From the NCBI RefSeq assembly GCF_003144195.1, contig NW_020290100.1:1-50262 (forward strand): 50,262 nt of DNA, given 5' to 3'. Numbering within the stretch: the stretch's first letter is position 1; the number at the start of each line of letters is the position of its first letter. Made by a program: the position numbers and the translations under genes. This DNA is from Ceraceosorus guamensis (Eukaryota > Basidiomycota > Exobasidiomycetes > Ceraceosorales > Ceraceosoraceae). Shown piece by piece: positions 16,253 to 27,463 of this stretch. The notes under the pieces were generated by a model. The model saw only the letters and a list, made by a program, of their open reading frames with translations, was not told the DNA's origin and made no database searches.

Positions 16253-18728
16253 TGATCCTTGATCGTGCTCCAACTTTGGCTTCTGGCGCGTTTAGAGGTC
16301 GGGCATGGGAAAGCGCTCCACACAAAGTTCCGGGCAGGCGACACATCGCGATCCCGACAGAGCCTTGGCATCGCTATCGTATGCGCTGGCCGGCCGGAGG
16401 AAGCGAGTATGTAAGGTCGCCTCCCGACCGAGCAGCGTTGATTCAAGGTTGTCTCGCTTGGGGGAGGTGATGGTGGTCAAGTGTGCTAGGAGGACATCGT
16501 TGCAGAGGACATATCGCAGCAGTGCAGCTCGATGCTCTCGGATCGGCGGTCAACCCCAAGCCTATATCGGCTCCAGCGCATCCTTGTGGTTTACACCATG
16601 GCAGAAACATGGGTTCCATGGGACGTAAAGCATTCACTTTTGACTGGTCTGCGAAGCGAGCGATGCGAGGGAGTCGCATCGGTACGTGATCGTACCTCTC
16701 CGCTGCTATAGCCCGCGTGGCTTGCCTGCTTGCCGCGCTTCTACCGGCCGATCCAGAACTCAGACTCATGCGCTCGCGCGAGAAGATCTGCTGCAGTGTT
16801 GATCTTTGCCATGCGCGCCGCATGCACGGGCCGCATGCATCCAGCTGCAGCTTCGACGGCGCTGCGCCAGTGTCTTGACCATTTGTGAGCTCTGGAGTCA
16901 GGCACGCCGGGCGGCATGCGCCACCGACGCGTACCCTGCATGGATGCACGCGTCGTCTTGCACTCACGTGGAGCATGTCACTCATCGATCCAATCGATTC
17001 GCATTCACTCACGACTGATTCGCCTGGCAAAGGGGCGCGCGCCGCACAGCTGCTGCACAAGCGCGTGCGGGCTGATCGCGAATGCGCGAGGGGGACGCGC
17101 GTTTGGGACTCGCGCTCACTGGTCGGCGCCAGCCAACGCCCCCCCCCCGCCCCCTGGATACCAACTCGAGCTCTATCTCACCGCAACCTCTTTCCTTTTT
17201 GCTCCCTTCGCATTCGACCCCTTGCTTCGGCCTCGTCATCACCAATACGACCATCGAACGACGCCTGTGCCATCTCACTGCCTGCGCCCGCGTCTCGATC
17301 CTCGCCGCGTCTCCTGACCGCGACCATGCGGCACACGCCCCCGCCCACGACCATCGCTGTACCACTTGACTGGTCGACGCTACGCTCGCCACTTTGCCTC
17401 CTTGCTGATCCTGCGGCGTTCACGATGGCTGTCACGACGATTCACATTACATCATCTGCACGTCCGTGCCCCTCAACCTGTGCTGGCTCGCACCGTGCAC
17501 CGATGGCTGATCGCCCAATCGTCAATGTCTTGCCGCTTGCCATACCGCTCTACTGCCACCCGCCGGGCACTGCGACTAGAAGCGACGTGTACGTCGTGCC
17601 CGTTGGCACCTGACGTGTCGATTGCCTGCGACTTCTACCTCGCGCATTGCATCTTGCACCTCTTCACTGTTTGTGAGTGTCGTACGCCCAACAGCAGGGC
17701 ACGGGTAGCGATCTGGGCGTCATCGTTCGGAGTCCGCATTCCCCGCACGGCGTCTCGACCGCGCAGAGAGTCCATGGCGGCGCTCCCTGGCAGCGGTGTG
17801 AGGTGCCTCGCTAGACGCTCGCACCACGTAGCTGACCTCCTTGCGCTTGCTCGCCTGCACCATCCTTTGCCTTTTCCAAATCCGGCGCATTCCCTTTCAC
17901 TCGCGACTGCACACCCTCTCTCCCCTCTCTCTGCCTGTGCGTATCAATCCTCCGATGACCGTTATGCATCGCCGATCATCATCGAATGCGCCGCCACGCT
18001 CGCTACGCCCAACGTGACACCCTCTGCACTCATGCCATCCATCGGTGCACCTCAACCACCCACGCTGGCCACATGCCCGTGCACCCCTTTGCCCCCCTCG
18101 TGGCTGTTCGTGGCTTTGCACGTCATGCCTCCGGCCATTCCAACCAATCATTTCGCCTGCACGACCACGCAGCAGAGCAAGACTTGCACAGATCACTCTT
18201 ATCCGCTTGCAAACTGCGCGACCGTTGGATCTACTATACAGCTGCAAGGTTGGACCCTTCCACCGGTACATTGTGCCAGGTGAGTACATGTCGACTGACG
18301 GCGTCATGCGTGCCGCGAGAGTGTCCAGACCGCCGGGCGATCCGTTGCTACAAGCGCAAGCGAATTTCGAGATTCATCGCCAACGGCCCTCAACGGTCGT
18401 CGAATCGTGATCCGCGTGGGCGGCTCCTCTGTTTGTTGGTCTGCACACACTTCGCCTCGGTCGTACATAAGACTATGCCCTTGCTGACCGAAGCGCCCTT
18501 TGCCGCCTTCTCATCTCCATCACCTCGTCTTCCCCCTCACTCCCCACGCTTCTCACTTCTCTCGACATCGCCATCGACTTACTCATCTCTTCGTTCCAAT
18601 TGGACTTCTCACCTCGACCTTCATTTCTGCTCCCTTGTTCTTCGCGCCACTTGAAACCTCACGCTCGTTGCACCCTACGAATCTGCACCACCCTACCGCC
18701 GCACTTTGTGCTCGCCCCATCAGTCGAA

Positions 18729-20435
18729 ATGCCGGCCGCACCTTCCACCTCATCCATGGTGTCTCGACGCAGCTCCTTCTATGATCGACACCGACGCACC
18801 GACTCCAGCGGCTCTTCGAGCTCTTCGAGTCTCGACTCTGCATCGGCGTCCAGCGCGACCAGCATGACAAGCACTTCGAGCGCAGCAAAAGGACAAGCTG
18901 CAAAGGTGAGGTCCTCCGCCTCATCGCACCGGGCCTCTCCCCGCGCCCAAGCTCATCAATGCAATGCGGTCGCTTCTGCGGCATCTATCGCCGCCAAGCG
19001 CGCTGCTTCGTTTGCCAGCAAAGCGTCGACTTCGGCGGCAAAACTTGGTGCAGAAGCGTTCAAAGCTGAGGCAAGGCCCATCGTCAACGATATGGAGTAC
19101 TACGACGAGGCTCTCAAACACATGCATCATATGGAGGTGAGTCGAGCGTCGCCGTGGTTACGGTCCCCCGACATCTTGCTGATCGTCACGGCTCCTGCCT
19201 TCTAGCTTGCAACCTTGCCCAACGTCGACTTGATGGACGCTCAACCCGAGCTTCGATGGTACATGCGCCCATACCTCGTCGACTTTATCATCGAGATCCA
19301 CCAAACTTTCCGACTTCGCGCCGAGACGCTCTACCTGACGATGAACATTGTGGACCGCTACGTTTCCACTCGAATCGTCTACAAGCGTCACTACCAGCTG
19401 GTCGGTTGCGCCGCACTCCTCATCGCTTCCAAGTTCGAAGACGCCAAAGACCGCGTACCTCGCGTAGAGGAGCTCAGCCAGATGTGCGGCAGCGCATATG
19501 ACGAGTCGGCCTTCACTCAGATGGAGGGACACGTCTTGCAGGCAATCGGATGGACGCTCGGCTTCCCCTCTCCGGAAGCGTGGCTTCGAGCTTCGTGCTT
19601 GACAACACGCGAGGATCCCACCGTGCAAAGCGTAGCCCGTTTCTTTATGGAACTGTCGCTCTACCCTCGCGAGTTCCTCGGTGTGCTCCCATCGCTGCTT
19701 TCTGGCGGCGCCGTCATGCTTGCTCGCTACATCTGCGGTCAAGAGCCGCGCGCTCTCCAAGAAGCTGAGGAGGAGGCGGCGGCCGCAGCTCAGCTTCTCG
19801 ACTGCTACCTGCGTGCCAACTACTCTGCGCTCAGCCAGATTCTCGTCAGGAAGCACGGTCACGCACACAACTTCGGCGCTTCTGCCGTCGTCATCAAGTA
19901 CTACACCGACATCGTCAAGCAGGAGCGCTTGTTGAGCGATGGTTTGGCCAGCGAAGTTGCGACTACCTCGACAAAAGCATCGCCCTGCAACCTCAGCAGC
20001 GGGGGCGTACGCAACCTGGGCACCCCTCGCCGTGAAACCTCTGCTGGCATGTCCTCTGCGATGGTCGACGATGAAGATGACGACGTGTCTATGCGCTCTT
20101 GCTCTGCATCGCCGTCGTGCATGTCGCACACACCTATTCGTGGCGGCAACGATGTTGATGATGAAGACGACGATGACGACGACATGCCAGTTACGCCACT
20201 CTCTCTCAACTCTTTGCACGATCCATTGATCGCAGCCGGTGCCCAAGAGCGGATCTCGGCTCCCAGCAAAGAGCACTCGACGCACGACGCGCAAGGCAAG
20301 GAGAACAACCAGAAGGCTTTCCAGCACCATTCGCACGCCATTCCTCCTCCGGCTCAACCGGTCTTTGTGCACTCCTCTGCCGCACCGTCGCGTCCTGCTT
20401 TGATGCAACAGGATGTCAATGTGTGCGGGGCCTGA
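18729..20435 (+). CDS. CLN1: G1 cyclin (Cln/Puc1-type)
   Basis: This encodes a regulatory subunit of the main cyclin-dependent kinase for G1 and G1/S control. Exons are 18729-19136 and 19206-20435 (545 aa); the 69-bp intron has a GTGAGT donor, a CTAG acceptor and phase 0. The first 115 residues are Ser/Ala-rich. The cyclin box starts near 121 with DMEYYDEALKHM and crosses the splice into LPNVDLMDAQPELRWYMRPY. It continues with LVDFIIEIHQTF, DRYVS and CAALLIASKFED, then a second cyclin fold (SLYPREFLGVLPS). The C-terminal third has acidic Asp runs and Ser/Thr-Pro sites of PEST character, as expected for an unstable cyclin. It resembles basidiomycete Cln1 and fission-yeast Puc1 more than B-type cyclins; the symbol rests on that resemblance. 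The ATG follows an in-frame low-complexity stretch, so a slightly different start is possible. Confidence 0.88.
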
Positions 20436-22344
20436 TCAGGCGCCCGTGCACGCTCGCTCTCGGTAAACCTAGCACCTCACCGCATTAGTCGTCTATCATC
20501 TGCTTCACATCTCTCAACATCAGAGCGCCAATCTGCACCATCATACCAGCGTTTCTTCTGCACATTCTCCAACAAGGCCGACATCAAGTCTCTGAATCAT
20601 TCAAAGTCAAGTCTCATCGCATCCCAATCAACACACCAGGCGTCTTTGACCAACCACATCCTCGTTATCCTTGCTGCGTGCCTTGCTTGCTTGTCTGCCC
20701 CTCATCTCGGCGCGAATGCCGACCTCCTCGCACGCGCGCGGAGCCCACTCTGGAAAGGTGCAGCTCGCGCGCAAGAAGTGGTCCCTCACACCCATGCAAC
20801 ACCTTAGAGCGCTCATCGAGATTGTATTACTATCATCCCGCCCCCTATCCCCTGTCGCGATCCGATGGTCTTGGCTGCAGATGCGCCATTGGTTCATCTC
20901 GCTTTCCTCGATCTTCACCTCCACTCTCATCCATGTGGGCTCGTTCTCAGACTTGATCGCAATCCCGAAGCCTTCTCTTCTCTTTCTAGAGCGCAGAGGC
21001 GGGATGGATGGATCATCTCCTCTTTCCACAACCTCACTTTACTGCAAACATGCCTCCCATTCCACTTACTCCATCGTCGCGGGCCTCCTTCCACCCACAA
21101 TACAAAGCAATGCAAGCGCTTCCGTCCAGTTCTTGACTTTTTTGGTGCGAGAAGCGATTGGCGAGCGAGATGGTGGGCGTTTTGATTTTGCGCAAAGTTT
21201 TGATTGGCGATTTGCGATTTGCGATTGCGATTGCGATTGAGCGCAGCATCGCTGCTGGTGTGCTTGTGGTGAGTATTCACGATTGTTGTGGGGGGATTGC
21301 GTTGGCCGGGTATTGGACTCGAGACTGAGAAGCATTCGTGATTGCCGCACAAGTCACAGTGATGCGCCCGCCCCTCGCCCCCTCGCCCCCCTTCCACCCA
21401 CCGTAGAGCGCACACGCGCGAACTGTAGGTGTGCTGTGTATCATCATCAGACCGGCAAGGCATGCACCGACCGCGTATGGGCCGCCTTACGTGGCCGCGC
21501 GCATGCCTGCTGCCTGCTGCCTGCTATGGCTCTCTGGCTCTCCTCTCCAGCTGATCTTTGTGCATGCAGGAAACGATGGCGGGTAGGTCGGTGCTGGGAT
21601 GCCAATCAAAGAGAGCTTTTGTTCGAGTCGCTCTACAACAACATGCCAGCGCGCGCTCGGCGTGATTCAAAATGTCGGCGCGATTCTGATTGTCCCAGCA
21701 GGCTTGGTTGCCTCCGCGTAGCCTCGCTTGTGCTTGCTCGATGCTTTGCATGCACAATTGCGGCCCCGGATTGCTGTCCGCGAATAGCAGCAGCAGCAGC
21801 TAGCCAGCAGCAGCGCGTGGGTATACATGCCGTGCAGCGTGCCTGGATCCATCCATCCCCCTCGCGCACAACGCACATCCACCGCGCAGCATCTTGGCCT
21901 GCACGCAGAAACAAAAACGGGCCCTTGCGAGTACATCATCAACTCCAAGCACTCACGACTGCTGACTTGTGGATGGGGCGAAGAGTCACACACACACACC
22001 CCACACCCCACACACACACAAGCTTTCACTTTGCCCCGCCTCCTCTTCTCCACCCGCATCGCCGAGCAGAAGCGTCAATCATCGCCCGGCCCCTCGCTTG
22101 CCATTGCACTTGGCGACGTGCAACCTGGCAAAAGAACCTGGCATCTCCCGATTGCCTCTGCCTTGCCGGTCGGTGCACCTCTCCATTCCTTTGTTCCAGC
22201 CCACTCCATCCGCCTTTTGCTCGACAACATCTGATCGACTAGCCAAGTTCTGCGTTGCTCACGACGAAGCAGTGAACCCCAAACGCGAGGGGGCGGGAGC
22301 CGCGTCCGACCAGAAGGGGGGGGGGCGAGGTTGCAGCTGCAGTC
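20436..22344. other. Intergenic: cyclin 3' side and HEM4 upstream
   Basis: Open frames here show no domain and are attributed to high GC. The stretch holds a C/T-rich block after the cyclin, a tandem CGATT-type repeat at 21201-21239, an exact ACTCACGACT at 21951, and a CA-rich run near 21987-22020. Confidence 0.5.
21201..21239 (+). repeat. Imperfect GCGATT(T) short tandem repeat
   Basis: Units of GCGATT or GCGATTT follow one another (TTGGCGATTTGCGATTTGCG and on). This is a degenerate microsatellite with no sign of coding use. Confidence 0.7.
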
Positions 22345-24280
22345 ATGACGACACCCGAAGCAGCGATCGGGACGCAAGCTCGACCTACGACTGTGCTTCT
22401 TCTCCGAACGCCCGTACCTCCGTCCGTAGGCACGGATCCCTATCACGACATTTTCGGACCCTTTTGCCTGCCCTCTTTTCCCTTTAGCGCCTTGGAATCC
22501 GGCTCTTCCACACCTCTTCCCGCTGCGCCCCTCAATCCGCACTCGATCGGAAAGGGAGAAGGTGTGGAGCTGCTGAAGAACGCTTTGCAGGGTAGCGAGA
22601 CGGGAAGGAGAAGAGGCAGGTGGATCAGCGATGATGATAGCCTCACCACTACGCATTTGGAAAAGGTGAAGGTGAGGGCGGCGAGCAGGAATGGCACTGC
22701 TGCAGGTGCGGCGGATGGGCTGGATGAGGAGACGTTGGAGAGGGAGTGGTGCGTCTGCAGTATTCCCGTCTTGGGTCACAGCCTCATCGATACGGACGGC
22801 TTGGCCAGGAGGGCGCGCAGCGGCCCTCCTCCTCCTCCTCCTCCTTCTCAACCCTCATCATCATCGTCGGCGCAGGACGTGCAGATGGATGGAGATGCTC
22901 AGCCATCATCGCAGTCAGGAGCGCACGAAAAGTACAGGGGAGTCATCGTCACTTCTCAGAGAGCAGTGGATGCTTGGGCTGAAGCTGCAAAGCAGGTAGC
23001 GCAGGAAATGCAACAAGGAAAGCAGGGTGAGTGAGGGAATGCTTGGCTTTGCTCGACTTTTATTTCCTTCGCGGAGGTGGCAAGCCGGCGTGCCTTGCTA
23101 AGCCATCGCACATGCAAGTGTCTGACATCTGCTTTGTTCCATGCTTGCAGCTCCATCCACAACTTGGAATCGAGTCCCCTTCTTCGCTGTAGGGCCTGCG
23201 ACAGCGTCAGCGCTGAGGCAGCTTGCACCTTCCTTACCACTACCATTGCGACCTTCTTTGGTCATGGGTGGGGGCGCGACAGGTACAGGCGAAGCATTAG
23301 CCAACTACGTGATACGGCACTTTGGCGGCGATCCCTTTGCACCTCCCGCTCCCAATCGATCCGATCTGGAAGTCACATCTCAGCCTCCCATTCTGGTGCT
23401 TGTAGGCGACAAGAACGCGCCCACCATCCCGGACAAGTTGAGGGGTGCGGCTCTGAATTACGAGGTGCAGCAAGTGTACGAGACGTGCTTGGATGATGAC
23501 TTTGAGGAGAGGTGTACGGATCTAGCGAGGACTTTGCCTGCGACCAGCTCCAGACCTGGATCGAGGAGGCCCAGCAGGTCGAACAGCGGATCGTTTGGTG
23601 GAGGAGGAAGGAGGCCTAGCTGGGCAGCGTCTATACGCGAAGCTGCAGATCAGAACGCGGCTCATCTTCGGGAAGGCATCGCCTCTGCTCTGGGATCCAT
23701 CGCGAGCGTTGGAAGCAATCCTCTATCTGCCATGACTCCCGTATCCCATGCTCACGCTCAGGCCGGAGGCACGGGCAGCCCGCTGCAAGCGGCCAATGCC
23801 CTCGCAGACGAGGAGGGCGATGCGTTGCCCGATGCCCCGCTCCCTCTGGATACAGATCTAGGATTGGGCACGGGCCGAGGCACCAAGCCGGATTGGATCG
23901 TCCTGTTTTCTCCTTCTGGTCTTACCTATGCCTTGTCAGCTTTGCGGCGCAAGAAGTGGATTCCGCCCGCCCCTGATGCAACGACGAATGAGAATGGCGG
24001 CGGAGGGACGAGCTCGGGGGCGCCAGAGGGCTACCCACGCTTAGCATGCTTGGGACCCACAACCAAAAGAGCAGTCAAGGAGACTTTGGGCTTCCAAGCT
24101 GATGCGGTGGCCAGCGCGCCCGAACCCATCGAGCTCAAAGAGGCCATCAAGAATGCCGAGATTAGAATTAGGAGGGAGAGGGAACAGTTCAAGGAGGCTA
24201 GGATGGCTCAAGAGGCGCAAAGGAGAGAAAGAAGGGATAACCCCGATCCGGACGGTCTCATCGAAATGGATACCAGCTGA
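22345..24280 (+). CDS. HEM4: Uroporphyrinogen-III synthase
   Basis: This enzyme cyclises hydroxymethylbilane to uroporphyrinogen III with inversion of ring D, the fourth step of heme synthesis, in the cytosol. Exons are 22345-23026 and 23151-24280 (603 aa); the 124-bp intron has a GTGAGT donor, a TTGCAG acceptor and phase 1. Family signatures appear in order: VIVTSQRAVDAW near 200-211, VPFFAVGPATASAL near 236-249, ILVLVGDKN near 308-316, VYET near 336, DWIVLFSPSG near 475-484 and LACLGPTTKRAV near 525-536, followed by an APEP tail. The family usually has about 260-280 residues. This one is more than twice that because of Ser/Pro/Gly-rich inserts at about 60-190 and 360-470 and a charged tail. 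The start is the first ATG of the frame. The core motifs are all present, so the gene looks functional. Confidence 0.92.
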
Positions 24281-24703
24281 TGCGCTCGCTGAGCCCGACT
24301 CGGACACCATTTCACACGCTTGCTGGTCCAGCCGGCAAGGAAAGGATGTGACGGGAGGCGCGTCTCGATACTTGGGACAGGGTGCCTGACGAGCCACGTC
24401 GAGGCACTCGCCGTTGCCGCCAGGGTCGGGTGTCACCGGATCCCTCCTCATCGCGACGCGAACACTTTCAAATCGCTTCTCACTCTCCAGCGCCATTTGG
24501 CCGAGCCCGAGTCACCGCGGGCAAGTTGCAATTTATCGCAGGGAGCCAAAGGGATTTTTTCCTTCGTCGCGCAATTGCATACTCTCACGTGGTTCTGGCA
24601 CGAACTTGCACTTTGATATCGAGATGAGCCTTGCCGGTGTCTGATGATCGCTTGAAGAGAGTCGTCGAGGCTATGGCTTAGCTCTGCCGAGCACGCGAGG
24701 AGC

Positions 24704-25064
24704 ATGAGCTTCTCAAGTTCACATTCTGCCATTCTCGACTGGGTTCTGCTGTGGTGTACATGCGCCATAGCCCCGTACTCTACAACCTCCTCCCCGCCCT
24801 TTCCGATTCTAGGCCCCAACCTCGACTTGCTGCATGACCGAGTCGCGCATCTCAGCGCAGTCTTGCAGCTCGCGAGCAGGTAAGCGGGTGGAGCTGACGC
24901 TCTGGCGGGAGGCAAGTGTCGAGTACTTTGCGCCCTTCTACATCATGCTCCCCACTTGCCCCATTCGGCTGTGCGCCGATGCAGACCTAGCAATCCTAGA
25001 CGACCAAGTACAAGGCCATGATGATGCATGCCAACGATACATAAGGGCTCAACCTTTCGCCTAA
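24704..25064 (+). CDS. Weak candidate small protein
   Basis: An ATG at 24704 opens a 59-codon frame ending at TAA 24881-24883, just after AGCAG|GTAAGC. The distal part, LDLLHDRVAHLSAVLQLAS, looks like a short amphipathic helix. If GTAAGC at 24879 is a donor and GCAAG at 24911-24915 an acceptor, a 37-nt intron would join this frame to one reading VEYFAPFYIMLP and ending at 25064, about 107 aa in all. I do not recognise the product. The 37-nt intron is near the lower limit seen elsewhere here (39 nt), and the opposite strand also reads plausibly over 20 codons, so chance is a real alternative. Confidence 0.15.
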
Positions 25065-25502
25065 CGAATCGATGAACAAGGGTCGAGTGGAGGGAAAGAG
25101 TGTAGGATGAGCCAAGTGCGAAAGTGAGAGAGAGAGAGAGAGAGCGTGCGCGCTCTCCCGGTTCGTGGGGGTGGTGTTGGTACGCACCTATCCTGGCTGC
25201 TTTGAAGAACAAGCCGAAAAAGCTGCATCGGAGGGAAGCGGGAAAGGATATTAGCAAAATCCATCATGGGACAGAAGTGCAAACACCTCCAATGGGAGAT
25301 TTGCTTTCGAAACGGGCAACTTCTTTGCGCGATGCTCGAAACACTCTGCCGCTTGAGCCAATTCGGGCGAAACTGTGAGCCTTGCAGAGGCCCCAGGCTT
25401 CATGACGAACCGATGTGGCATGAGCACCAAACCTGGGCGTTCGTGCTAGCTGATGGCCCATGCGCACCTCATTGGCTTCGCAACCCGACATATCCGCCCG
25501 CC

Positions 25503-25505
<3 letters not shown>

Positions 25506-25584
<79 letters not shown>
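25506..25584 (+). repeat. Poly-C tract, C45-T-C33
   Basis: This is 79 bp of cytosine with a single T at 25551. The minus strand is poly-G and could form quadruplexes; the plus strand could form i-motifs. The length is likely to be unreliable in any assembly. Confidence 0.9.
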
Positions 25585-25587
<3 letters not shown>

Positions 25588-27463
25588 TTCCCCTCCCTCG
25601 CAGCAGAACAGAGGAATATCGGGCAAGTTCATCGCTCACCCTTCCTTGTTCCTATCTATCAATCCAGGGGCCGTCGCTCGAACGTATGTGCACGTGCATA
25701 TCATGAGCACGATGACGAGCAACAAGCTCTGAAAGTTGAAGAGAGCCGACATGATGTCCGCCCCCAGCCCCAGCCCGGCTTTTCTCTCTTGCCCCTGATT
25801 GTTTTTGGCCCCCGCGCGCCCTTTTGAAGAAGTCGCCTCGCCCTTTTGTCTTGAAGCACGAGCACGGGAGGGGGAATGGATGGCGTGTGCGTGTGTGCGG
25901 AGGAGGGGGTATATGCTCTCGAGGCAGACAGACGAGTGTGCTGTGCTGCTATTCTCCCCCTTCCGTCTTACAAGTCTGGATGGCCGGCGATTTGGGCCCC
26001 CTCAGAGGTTCGAGAGGCGTGATGATGCGTCTACTAGGAGCAAGCCAGGTCGTTTGAAGATCTTCGCTTCGCTTTTCCCCACCGGCCCGGCCAAAAGCTG
26101 TTTTCCCCAACCCCTCCAAGCTAGCCTTTGGCGGGCAAAAAGAAAGATGGCACGCGCGGGGCGATGCGGATGAGAATGGATTGCAGGTCTGGAAGAGGCC
26201 TGATGTCAAAAGATTTGCGCAAACAGGGGAATGATATTTACGCTTGTGGCGCTGCTGGTTGGGGGCCAAGGGTGCCACAAGTATGATGAGTGTGAAGACG
26301 TGCAAGTGTTGAGGTTTCGAAAAGGGGGCAGCGGACGTGGAAATTTCCTGAAGAAAATTGTCAAGTCGGAAAAGGTGGAAGAGTTGCGAGCCCGTCAAAG
26401 TTGAACGCAGCAGGGTCAACGTGTCAGTTCGTGTGTGGGAGTCACCAATTTGAGTGTCATGGCAGGTGAACGCTGACATGCCCACTCGTGACTCGTCTTC
26501 ACCGTGGATCAGCGACGTGCGCGGGCGCGATCGAAATGCTCGACTTGGCTCGCTGGCTGGCTGGCTGGTACATTCACACTGTGACTCGCATTGTACCCCA
26601 TGCATGCATACACGCCCATGCTGCACACTCATCACACAATCACGAGTCACGAGTCAAGACTTGCGCAAGTCACGAGTCGACTGACTGACTGCATGACTGC
26701 CTGCCTCCGCTCGCTCGCTCGCGCACGGACTTGGCGGCGGCGGGCGGGGGGTGTGCGTGCGCGTACGGGTTGAACGCGCTAGCGCAAACATTCACATTTT
26801 CAAAATTGACTCACAATTGACGATTGACGATTCTTGATTGACGATTCAGACTTCCGCATTCGCCCAAAAGATTCGTTCAGATCGAGGGAATTGGGAAATC
26901 GCGCAAAGTGGTTGCTCCCTCTCTCTCTTCCAGTCTCTCTCTCTCTCTCTGTGCACCCACATTCCTTTTCCCAGTCCCGCACTCGAGACTCGCCCACCTT
27001 CATCCACGCACACCCTTTCCAACATCACCCGCATCCACATCCCCCCTCCCTCTTTCCCCCCCTTATCGAAGCCAGAACGTGTTGCAAAGAATCTTTTGAC
27101 CTGCTGTCCATCTCCAGGGAGCTCATCGCCATCAAAGGACTTTGCAGTCGAGCTTACAACGCCAAGAAAGCGTCCAAAATGTGGGAATTGGCGGTGACGA
27201 GGAAGATGGGGCATTGAGATGAGTTTGTTGTGTAGCGTCGTCGTATGATAAGAAGAGCAAGTCTCGAGTAGGTTAGGTGACTCTGCGGAGGGGAAACAAT
27301 AAAGAGACCCAAAAAAAGGCAGACTTTCTTTTTCTGGAATGACGGGAGGGGCGGGAGGGGGTGGAGAGGTGTTTCGGAAGGGGGGAAAACAAGCTCGGCA
27401 ACGGTTCAGACAGAGCATCATATCATCCCCCATCGCATCCGCATCCGCGCCCGCCATCGTCGT

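Larger units (their letters stand above)
9910..18728. other. 8.8-kb gene-free region before the cyclin
   Basis: No conserved protein, exon chain or RNA gene was recognised on either strand. It contains exact copies of ACTCACGACT or its complement at 11203, 12100, 14917, 15307 and 17007, and CACGTG words near 10482, 11366, 11926, 12126 and 16968. From about 15560 the + strand becomes C/T-rich. It carries strong splice-donor words at 16247 and 18280, so the right-hand part may be a long spliced leader of the cyclin mRNA. A non-coding RNA cannot be excluded. Confidence 0.45.
24281..27463. other. Convergent intergenic region, HEM4 and OPT 3' sides
   Basis: It lies between two genes that converge, so no promoter is required here. 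It contains a weak small-ORF candidate (24704-25064), a (GA)n run near 25129-25144, the poly-C tract, and CT-rich stretches near 26921-26951. A pair of CACGAGT words lies at 26641-26654. A frame at 26834-27217 was examined and has no recognisable domain. Confidence 0.5.

Noticed and set aside
17366-18283. 305-codon + frame upstream of the cyclin
   Set aside because: It opens with TTG, has no recognisable domain and lies in C-rich sequence where long frames appear on both strands.
19158-20408. 416-codon minus frame opposite the cyclin
   Set aside because: It is an antisense shadow of the conserved cyclin box; it shows no domain of its own.
21283-22242. 319-codon + frame between cyclin and HEM4
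   Set aside because: It opens with TTG, has no domain, and its composition follows local repeats.
24835-24945. Minus-strand frame ending RELQDCAEMRDSVMQQVEVGA-like
   Set aside because: It has a stop just upstream and no start or acceptor; the opposite strand reads equally well, so neither is secure.
26834-27217. 127-codon + frame near the OPT 3' end
   Set aside because: It is dominated by a CT-rich stretch giving Ser/Leu/Pro/His; the last 40 codons look more protein-like but match nothing I know.
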